A stretch of 12,701 nt of DNA, taken from NCBI GenBank assembly GCA_003133205.1, contig PKWK01000333.1, forward strand, positions 1 to 12,701. Reading direction: 5' to 3'. The position numbers and the translations under genes were made by a program. How positions within the stretch are numbered: position 1 is the first letter of the stretch; every line of letters begins with the position of its first letter. This DNA is from Granulicella sp. (GTDB taxonomy: Bacteria > Acidobacteriota > Terriglobia > Terriglobales > Acidobacteriaceae). Of this stretch, positions 1 to 5,254 are shown piece by piece. The notes below the pieces were generated by a model. The model was given only the letters and a program-made list of their open reading frames with translations, made no database searches and was not told the origin of the DNA.

Positions 1-289
1 CCGCCGCCTCGGCCTCGGCAAACACCGCGCGATTCACCGCCGGATTGTCCGTCGCCGCAACCACCAGAAACTGCCCGGCCAAATCGCCCGCAGCATACTC
101 GCGCTTGTGCCAGACGACTTCGCCCGATTCCGCCATCGCGACGATTCGCTCGCTCGCGGCCGGAGCGATCACGGTCACGCTGGCATTCGCCGCCCGTAGC
201 GATTCGATCTTCGACTCAGCAAGATTGCCCGCGCCGATCACGATGCAGGGCCGGCCAGTCAGCTTGAGGAAGATTGGGAATAGGGGCAT
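1..289 (-). CDS. Precorrin-2 dehydrogenase / sirohydrochlorin ferrochelatase, N-terminal part (CysG-N / Met8-type), truncated by window edge
   Basis: Ninety-six codons are visible before the left edge. The protein begins MPLFPIFLKLTGRPC and continues with a Rossmann dinucleotide-binding turn VIGAGNLAESK (Gly19, Gly21, Ala24). A second strand, SVTVIAP, follows, then FLVVAATDNPAVNRAVF (about 74-90), typical of the CysG N-terminal / Met8 family. That family oxidises precorrin-2 with NAD+ and inserts iron to make siroheme. The part expected to hold the catalytic aspartate lies outside the window, so I cannot say whether a SUMT methylase domain is fused. The ATG at 289 is preceded by a GGGAG Shine-Dalgarno about 10 bases upstream and lies 6 bp after the stop of the siroheme-dependent reductase. 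The two are almost certainly co-transcribed, with this enzyme supplying the cofactor of its neighbour. The family call is firm; the full domain make-up is unknown. Confidence 0.88.
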   Translation of the reverse strand, partial: MPLFPIFLKLTGRPCIVIGAGNLAESKIESLRAANASVTVIAPAASERIVAMAESGEVVWHKREYAAGDLAGQFLVVAATDNPAVNRAVFAEAEAA

Positions 290-295
290 GGCCCG

Positions 296-2041
296 CTACT
301 CTCCCGGCGCGTGTCGCCCAGCGCCCACTGGCGGAGCGTCGCGCTCGACTGGAGTGACGACAGTTCCGGCGAGTTGTGCGCGAAGGCTCTCATCATCCGT
401 ACGCGCGAAGTAGGCGCGCAGGTCCTCGCCCGGCTCGCGTGCGGCTAGATACGCCCGCAGCAGGCGCTCGAGCGCCTCGGGGCAGTCCTCTGCCGCCGCG
501 CGGAATCCGATCTGGCGAGCGATGCGCGCGTACTTGCCTACCGCGCCGCCGACGCAGAAGTAGAACGCGTCGACCATCACGCCGTCCTTCTTGATCTTCT
601 TGCCCTCGAGGCCGATGTCCGCGATCCAGCTTTGTCCGCACGAGTTGGTGCAGCCGGTGACGTGCAGCTTGATCTGTTGGTCGAATCCCGGCAGACGCTC
701 TTCCATCTCGCTGGTCAGCCACTTCGAAAAGGCCTTCGTCTCCGCGATCGCCAGCTTGCAGAATTCGGTCCCCGTGCAAGCGATCGCGCCGCGCCAGAAC
801 GGCGTCACTTCAACTTTCAGACCAATCTTATCTAGAGCATGCACCAGGTCGCGCGTGCGAGCGTTTGCGATATTGGCGAGCACAATGTTCTGCATGATGG
901 TCGCGCGCAATTGCCCGTCGCCGAACTCCTCCGCGAGATCGGCCAACTGGATCAGCTGGTCGCCGGAGAGCCGTCCGCCCATCACGCTCGCGCCCACCGC
1001 CGACAGTCCCGGCTGAAGCTGCGGGGTCACGCCCACGTGGTCGCGATACACATCATCGGGAACCACATCCGCCTCAATCGGCGACGGATCGAGTTTGTAA
1101 CCTAATTTGGCCTCGATCGCCTCGAGCATGGTCTCGGCCGTCCAGCCATGCCGCATGAACAGGTACTTAATGCGCGCACGTGTGCGGTTCTCGCGCAGCT
1201 CAACCTGCTCCTTGAAAATGCGCAGCACGGCTTCCACGACGGCGAACGCCTTGTCCTGCGAGATGAATGCCGGAATGCGTTCTCCTATGTGCGGCTCGGT
1301 AGAAAGCCCGCCACCGACGCGCAGCGTGTAGCCGATCTCTTCCAGGCCGTTGACCTCGCGCTTGATCGCAGTCAGCGCAACGTCGTTGATCTCCGGATAC
1401 GAGCACCACAGCGGGCAGCCCGTGACGGTAACCTTGAACTTTCGCGGCAGGTTGTAGAACTCCGGATTCGCCGTCAGCTTGTGCGCGACTTCAATTGCCA
1501 GCGGACTCGCATCGATCAGTTCATGTCCGTCGAGCCCCGCAATCGGGCAGCCCGTGACATTGCGCAGCACGTCGCCGCATGCGCCCTTGGGACTCAGCCC
1601 GATCTCGGTCAGCGCTTCCACGATCTCAGGCATCGCCTCGATGGTCAGCCAGTGCAACTGGATATTCTGCCGCGTGGAGATATCGGCCAGGTTGCGCGCA
1701 TGCTTCTTCGTCAATTCGCCGATGACGCGCAACTGGTGGGATGTCAGCAGCCCGTTCGGCAGCCCGATCCGCATCATGAAGTACTCGGTGGCCTTGCCCA
1801 CTCCATCCTTGCCGCCGGTCACGCCCAAACCGTCGCCCTGCGTGTACACGCCCCACCACTTGAAGTAGAACTCCGCCCATTCGGGCAGCACCGATGCACG
1901 GCCTTCGCGCGCAAACTGGCGCACCTCGTCCCACGCCTCCCACGGGTTCTTCGCGAGCTTCAGGCGCTCGGCCTTCTGAGCCTTGGTTTCCTTTGCGGCG
2001 GGGATTGCGGCCGGCGGCGGCTGGGTGGCGGTATCGCTCAT
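296..2041 (-). CDS. Ferredoxin-dependent siroheme/4Fe-4S sulfite (or nitrite) reductase
   Basis: The 581-residue protein is a duplicated NIR_SIR-type reductase (ferredoxin half-domains about 60-130 and 350-410, catalytic repeats between and after). It performs a six-electron reduction of sulfite to sulfide or nitrite to ammonia in the cytoplasm. The iron-sulfur cluster/siroheme cysteines are C422-x5-C428 (CTGTEFC) and C464-x3-C468 (GCTNSC). Siroheme-pocket residues include Arg124 (STRQN), Arg160 (VLRNV) and Lys201-Phe-Lys203 (LPRKFK). Lys-x-Lys is the sulfite-reductase pattern; plant nitrite reductase has Lys-x-Asn there, so I favour sulfite reductase. Tyr66 (GVYTQ) and Cys155 (GACGD) are candidates for the Tyr-Cys crosslink known in the mycobacterial SirA/NirA enzyme. 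I chose the ATG at 2041, preceded by AGGA in CCAGGAATTT, over an in-frame GTG at 2125 that lies inside a leader hairpin and would add 28 unrelated residues. The siroheme synthesis gene follows directly. Family certain; sulfite over nitrite is an inference. Confidence 0.93.
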   Translation of the reverse strand: MSDTATQPPPAAIPAAKETKAQKAERLKLAKNPWEAWDEVRQFAREGRASVLPEWAEFYFKWWGVYTQGDGLGVTGGKDGVGKATEYFMMRIGLPNGLLTSHQLRVIGELTKKHARNLADISTRQNIQLHWLTIEAMPEIVEALTEIGLSPKGACGDVLRNVTGCPIAGLDGHELIDASPLAIEVAHKLTANPEFYNLPRKFKVTVTGCPLWCSYPEINDVALTAIKREVNGLEEIGYTLRVGGGLSTEPHIGERIPAFISQDKAFAVVEAVLRIFKEQVELRENRTRARIKYLFMRHGWTAETMLEAIEAKLGYKLDPSPIEADVVPDDVYRDHVGVTPQLQPGLSAVGASVMGGRLSGDQLIQLADLAEEFGDGQLRATIMQNIVLANIANARTRDLVHALDKIGLKVEVTPFWRGAIACTGTEFCKLAIAETKAFSKWLTSEMEERLPGFDQQIKLHVTGCTNSCGQSWIADIGLEGKKIKKDGVMVDAFYFCVGGAVGKYARIARQIGFRAAAEDCPEALERLLRAYLAAREPGEDLRAYFARTDDESLRAQLAGTVVTPVERDAPPVGAGRHAPGE

Positions 2042-2118
2042 AAATTCCTGGAGGTCCTTATCGATTGCGGCTGAAGTTCGCTGACGGATAGCAACGAAAT
2101 GGATGTCTAAATGAAAAT

Positions 2119-2139
2119 CGCCCACCAGATTCGTGGGCG
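2119..2139 (-). promoter_or_regulatory. Hairpin in the leader of the sulfite reductase gene (candidate attenuator)
   Basis: A perfect 7-bp inverted repeat, CGCCCAC and GTGGGCG, is separated by a 7-base loop. Read on the minus strand it is followed directly by ATTTTCATTT, a short interrupted T-rich tract, so it resembles a weak intrinsic terminator. It lies 77 bases upstream of the reductase ATG and about 40 bases after the stop of the cysteine-rich leader ORF. The sequence CGCCC in leader codons 23-24 could compete for the GGGCG of the right arm, giving an alternative fold; this is inference from eye inspection only. Confidence 0.5.
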
Positions 2140-2177
2140 CTCGGAGCAGCTTGTCCGCTTTCGTATTGGATTGAACT

Positions 2178-2264
2178 CTACGATGCGGGACAGGGGCGAC
2201 GGCGCGCGGCGTCGCAACAACAGGTCGAACAGCACGCGGGCGGATTTTGGTCGCGCATCCTCAT
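2178..2264 (-). CDS. Cysteine-rich 28-aa leader peptide upstream of sulfite reductase (candidate cysteine-sensing attenuator ORF)
   Basis: This short ORF starts with ATG at 2264 and ends with TAG at 2178-2180. The peptide begins MRMRDQNPPA and continues CCSTCCCDAA, then an RRRP-C-PAS tail. Six of 28 residues are cysteine (11, 12, 15, 16, 17, 25), and five fall within seven consecutive codons. No protein domain is expected; the role would be ribosome stalling when charged Cys-tRNA is scarce. It stands 136 bases before the ATG of a sulfite reductase, whose pathway product is cysteine, with a hairpin in between. A promoter-like pair (TTGACT, 18 bp, TAAGCT) puts the expected transcription start at or next to the ATG, so it may be leaderless; the only Shine-Dalgarno-like sequence is GGAAG two bases from the ATG. 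Polycysteine leaderless leader ORFs acting as cysteine-responsive attenuators are known in mycobacteria; I know of no acidobacterial example. Sequence facts are certain; the function is inferred. Confidence 0.62.
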   Translation of the reverse strand: MRMRDQNPPACCSTCCCDAARRRPCPAS

Positions 2265-2271
2265 TGCTTCC

Positions 2272-2301
2272 AGCTTAATCGCGCCGCGCCCTTTGAGTCA
2301 A
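2272..2301 (-). promoter_or_regulatory. Candidate promoter of the leader ORF-sulfite reductase-siroheme synthase operon
   Basis: Read on the minus strand, TTGACT (2296-2301, one mismatch to the -35 consensus) is followed after 18 bp by TAAGCT (2272-2277), which keeps the T1, A2 and T6 positions of a -10 box. A start 7-8 bases downstream falls at 2264-2265, exactly at the ATG of the cysteine-rich leader ORF. The leader before the reductase would then be about 220 bases long. The -10 match is only moderate. Confidence 0.4.
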
Positions 2302-2326
2302 CATTGCCCGCCGCGCGCATTCGTTT

Positions 2327-3001
2327 TCAGTCGGCTTCGGCCAGCGACATCTTATGCCGCACATCCGAGCCGCGCAGCCAGAAGATCACATCCTCGGCGA
2401 TATTTGTCGCATGGTCGCCCGCCCGCTCCAGGTTGCGCGAGATCAGGATCGCGTTCAAAGCCTGCACGCTCACATGCGGGTGTTGCTGCATCACGTCCAC
2501 CAGTTCCAACTGCACCGCCCGGTTCATCTCGTCCACTTCGTCGTCCATCATCAGCACGCTCTCGGCCATCTTTGGGTCAGCCTCGAGCAGCGCCTGGATC
2601 GCCGTGCGGATCATGACTCCGGTCTTCTCACCCATCTCCTGAATGTCGATCGGAAGCGAGATCTCCGGGGTATCTTTCAGTAACTGCGCGCGTTCGGCGA
2701 TGTTGGCGGCCTGGTCGCCGATCCGCTCCAAATCGCCATTGATCTTGATCACCGACAAGATGAATCGCAGGTCGATGGCCATCGGCTGTTCCTTGGCCAG
2801 AAGCTCGTACGCCATCTCGTCGACTTGCGTCTCCGCGGCATTGATTGCCTCTTCGATCTCGAGTACGTGGTTGCACAGAGCCATATCTCGCGCGAGGTAC
2901 GCCTCGACCGAGAACTCCAGCGCCTGCTGGGACAGCGCGGCCATCGCCAACAGCTTGTCTTTCAGTGCAGCCAGTTGTTGATGAAAATTAATCCGCGGCA
3001 T
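2327..3001 (-). CDS. phoU: PhoU, phosphate signalling regulator
   Basis: The protein has 224 residues, the usual PhoU length, and consists of two repeated three-helix PhoU domains. Each carries the family's metal-binding type motif: DLERIGDQAANIAERA in the first half and NLERAGDHATNIAEDV in the second. The LRFILSVIKIN segment before the first motif is also typical. PhoU acts at the inner face of the membrane, linking Pst phosphate uptake to the PhoR-PhoB two-component system, and keeps the Pho regulon off when phosphate is plentiful. The ATG at 3001 is chosen because the family match begins at MPRINFHQQL and AGGAG lies 7 bases upstream. No pst or phoB/phoR gene is in the window, which is unusual since phoU often ends the pst operon. 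A 137-bp gap separates it from rhaT upstream, and a PHO-box-like repeat in that gap suggests its own promoter. Confidence 0.95.
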   Translation of the reverse strand: MPRINFHQQLAALKDKLLAMAALSQQALEFSVEAYLARDMALCNHVLEIEEAINAAETQVDEMAYELLAKEQPMAIDLRFILSVIKINGDLERIGDQAANIAERAQLLKDTPEISLPIDIQEMGEKTGVMIRTAIQALLEADPKMAESVLMMDDEVDEMNRAVQLELVDVMQQHPHVSVQALNAILISRNLERAGDHATNIAEDVIFWLRGSDVRHKMSLAEAD

Positions 3002-3036
3002 GGCGAGGCTCCTCTGCAAAAAGCTATCGGCCTCTA

Positions 3037-3058
3037 TTGTGACGCAGATGTGAAACAG
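3037..3058 (-). promoter_or_regulatory. PHO-box-like 11-bp direct repeat upstream of phoU
   Basis: On the minus strand two adjacent 11-mers, CTGTTTCACAT and CTGCGTCACAA, agree at 8 of 11 positions. This is the arrangement of a PhoB box (CTGTCAT-like heptamers repeated every 11 bp). The proximal unit ends 35 bases before the phoU ATG, and a possible -10 (GATAGCT) lies about 8 bases downstream of it. A third TTCACA lies 13 bp further upstream. The gene context (phoU) supports PhoB binding, but the second heptamer departs from consensus. Confidence 0.35.
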
Positions 3059-3075
3059 CCGTGTGAATATGCTAC

Positions 3076-3091
3076 CCCCGAGTAACCGGGG
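3076..3091 (-). terminator. Weak hairpin between rhaT and phoU
   Basis: CCCCG and CGGGG form a 5-bp stem around a 6-base loop, about 48 bases after the rhaT stop codon on the minus strand. There is no T-run after it, so it is at best a weak or factor-assisted terminator separating rhaT from phoU. Confidence 0.2.
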
Positions 3092-3138
3092 AGATACCTT
3101 GGAGACATGCGGAGCGGCTAACGGGACGCGGTGGAGGT

Positions 3139-4311
3139 TTAGGTTCCGAAGACCGCGTGGACATAGTTGCCGTAGCCGACGATGATGGTGGATCCGACCA
3201 GCAGGAAGAGGCCGCAGGTGACCAGCAGCTTGGTTCGCAAGCTGGTGCCGTGCCACTCCTTCAACACCAGGCCCCACAGCGTGGCGAAGATGATGATCGA
3301 CGCCATATGCAGGGTCCACGACGAGAAGTCGTACTTGCCCATCTTGGTCTGGCCCATCGAATAAAAGAAGAACTGGAAGTACCAGATGACGCCGGCCATC
3401 GCGGCAAAGACGTAGTTGAAGAAGAGCGTGGCCGGTGCGAGGCGGTCGAAGGTGGACGGATCAAGTGGATCTAAGTCGACGAGCGTGTCGCCAGAGGTAG
3501 CGGCAGCGCGCATGGGGTTGATTCCGGGCTCGCCGGCGAACTGGCGCCGGGAACCGTTCTGGAAGATGAGGATGGAGGACCAGATGAAGTTGGTGAAGAA
3601 ACCGCCCAGCAGAACGACGATCAGGACAGGCAGGTTAGCCCAGAGATCGAGCCTGCCGTTGGCGATGAGTTCGGCCTTGGCGAGGGCGGCAATAGGCTTG
3701 CCGGCATCGAGGCCAAAGGCGAAGAAGGAACTCATGAATCCCGCGAGAACAGCGATCGCGATGCCCTTGCCGAAGTTGTAGTCCCGTTCGCCGGCTTCCA
3801 GCTTCTCTTCGGGGGTGATTTCCTTTTCCTTGGAATACCCGGCGGCACCGTTGACCGCGACTCCGACGAGGCAGACGAAGACGCCGAAGAGGATGATTCT
3901 GCCAGAGGTCTGGTGAAACAGCGTAGTGATCTGGCGGTGGTAGACGGGCGGAACGAGGGTTCCGAAGAAGGCGCAAAGGCCCAGGGCGATGGCGTATCCG
4001 AGCGCGATGCCAAGGTAGCGGATGGCGAGGCCGAAGGTGATTCCACCGACGCCCCACATTATGCCCCAGAGGACGGCGTAGCCGATGCTGCTGGGGTCGG
4101 TGCGATACGCCTGGTGCAGGATGGGCCAGACGTGCGGGACGAAGAGGCTGGCAAGCAGCGACGGCGCAATGATCCATGCGGCGAAGCCCTGGATAATCCA
4201 GTAGACCTCCCATGACCAGCGCTTGATGCCGCGGAAGGGGATGAAGTTGGTGGCGGAACAGAAGCCCCCAATCCAGTGAAAGATGACGCCTAAAAGCGGA
4301 TTCGGTCCCAA
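3139..4311 (-). CDS. rhaT: L-rhamnose/H+ symporter RhaT
   Basis: The 390-residue integral membrane protein has about ten hydrophobic segments and matches the RhaT family throughout. Visible signatures are the first segment LLGVIFHWIGG followed by a WSWEVYW motif (32-38), WGVGGITFGLAIRYLG (86-101), and near the end WYFQFFFYSMG (310-320) and GLVLKEWHG (347-355). RhaT imports L-rhamnose with a proton across the inner membrane. E. coli RhaT has about 344 residues; part of the extra length here is a hydrophilic loop at 251-294 (RRQFAGEPG...LDPLDP) before the eighth or so segment. The start is TTG at 4311: the upstream in-frame codons hold no other start before a stop, the first transmembrane segment begins at residue 5, and GAGG lies about 4 bases before the TTG. 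It is divergent from lutABC-rhaI, which fits joint control of rhamnose use. Confidence 0.93.
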   Translation of the reverse strand: MGPNPLLGVIFHWIGGFCSATNFIPFRGIKRWSWEVYWIIQGFAAWIIAPSLLASLFVPHVWPILHQAYRTDPSSIGYAVLWGIMWGVGGITFGLAIRYLGIALGYAIALGLCAFFGTLVPPVYHRQITTLFHQTSGRIILFGVFVCLVGVAVNGAAGYSKEKEITPEEKLEAGERDYNFGKGIAIAVLAGFMSSFFAFGLDAGKPIAALAKAELIANGRLDLWANLPVLIVVLLGGFFTNFIWSSILIFQNGSRRQFAGEPGINPMRAAATSGDTLVDLDPLDPSTFDRLAPATLFFNYVFAAMAGVIWYFQFFFYSMGQTKMGKYDFSSWTLHMASIIIFATLWGLVLKEWHGTSLRTKLLVTCGLFLLVGSTIIVGYGNYVHAVFGT

Positions 4312-4513
4312 GGTGCCTCGCTGCGATCAAAGATTACGACTTAGACGGGTACCATCCTACCTGAGTGGATTCTATTGTGGAAATACATTGTCTATTGGAC
4401 TAAGGTGAATATCGAAGGCAATGGCGTGGCCGTTTGGACGCTGTTCAGAGGCAAATAAGACCGCGGATGAGCGCGGCGGGATTTGAGGCTGGATCGAGAA
4501 ACGGGGAGCAAGT
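4312..4513. promoter_or_regulatory. Divergent rhaT / lutABC control region
   Basis: This 202-bp gap separates the divergent starts of rhaT and lutA and must carry promoters for both. The middle (about 4365-4412) is much more AT-rich than the flanks. It contains an exact heptamer direct repeat TCTATTG at 4371-4377 and 4391-4397, 20 bp apart start to start, about two helical turns, as expected for a dimeric or AraC-type regulator. I could not find a confident -35/-10 pair for either direction. No RNA gene is visible. Confidence 0.45.
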
Positions 4514-5254
4514 TTGCGAGTTTCGCTATTTATTACCTGTTATAACGACACATTGTTTCCGGATACGGGCAAGGCGGTAGTGCGGGTTCTGGAGCGACTT
4601 GGGCATACGGTCGAGTTTCCGGCAGGGCAGACCTGCTGTGGGCAGATGCATTGGAATACGGGCTACCAGGAAGAGGCGATGCCCCTGCTGAGCCGGTTCG
4701 TCGAGCAGTTCAAACATGCAGAGGCGGTGGTGAGTCCTTCAACGAGCTGCATTGCGATGATGCGGGACCACTATCCGATCATGGCAGAGCGTTCGAAGGA
4801 CAAGAAGCTGCAAGCCGCTGTTGCAGAACTGCTTCCGAAGGTCTGGGAGTTCTCGGAGTTCCTGACGCAGAAGCTTGGGTTGGAGGATGTGGGCGCGTAT
4901 TATCCGCACCGCGTGACCTACCATGCGAGCTGTCACGGGTTGCGCAGTCTGCATATTGGCGATGGGCCGATGCGGCTGCTGCGCGCGGTGAAGGGGATCG
5001 ACCTGGTGGAGATCGAGAACCTGGAACAGTGCTGTGGGTTTGGCGGAACATTCGCCATCAAGAACGCCGAAGTCTCGAGCGCGATGCTGTCGGAGAAGGT
5101 GCGAGGCGTTCTGAATACGCGGGCGGAAGCGGTGACGGGATGCGATAACTCCTGCCTGATGCACATCGGCGGGGCACTGCACCGGCAGAGGACGGGCGTG
5201 AAGCCGGTGCATCTTGCGGAGATTCTGGCGAGCGAAGAGGGCGGTCAGCAATGA
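4514..5254 (+). CDS. lutA: LutA-type lactate utilisation protein (CCG-domain iron-sulfur subunit)
   Basis: The 246-residue protein (B. subtilis LutA has about 238) contains two cysteine-rich CCG domains. The first has Cys9, Cys41-Cys42-Gly43 and Cys79; the second has Cys140 (HASCHG), Cys173-Cys174-Gly175 (EQCCGFGG), Cys210 and Cys214 (GCDNSC). Such domains bind an iron-sulfur centre like that of heterodisulfide reductase and glycolate oxidase GlcF. With LutB and LutC it forms a cytoplasmic complex that oxidises L-lactate to pyruvate. The start is TTG at 4514, giving the family's usual MRVSLFITC beginning, with GGGGAG five bases upstream and no ATG or GTG nearby. The stop overlaps the lutB start by 4 bp (ATGA), indicating translational coupling. 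The gene is also called ykgE or lldE. Confidence 0.93.
   Translation: MRVSLFITCYNDTLFPDTGKAVVRVLERLGHTVEFPAGQTCCGQMHWNTGYQEEAMPLLSRFVEQFKHAEAVVSPSTSCIAMMRDHYPIMAERSKDKKLQAAVAELLPKVWEFSEFLTQKLGLEDVGAYYPHRVTYHASCHGLRSLHIGDGPMRLLRAVKGIDLVEIENLEQCCGFGGTFAIKNAEVSSAMLSEKVRGVLNTRAEAVTGCDNSCLMHIGGALHRQRTGVKPVHLAEILASEEGGQQ

Noticed and set aside
2042..2125. In-frame GTG at 2125 as the start of the sulfite reductase
   Set aside because: It lies within the leader hairpin, lacks a ribosome-binding site and adds residues not found in the family; the ATG at 2041 has a Shine-Dalgarno.
2305..2326. Terminator directly after phoU
   Set aside because: The short gap after the phoU stop has no stable stem with a T-run on the minus strand.
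4421..4486. 21-residue ORF in the rhaT/lutA gap as a leader peptide
   Set aside because: No residue bias related to the pathway and no attenuator-like hairpin after it.
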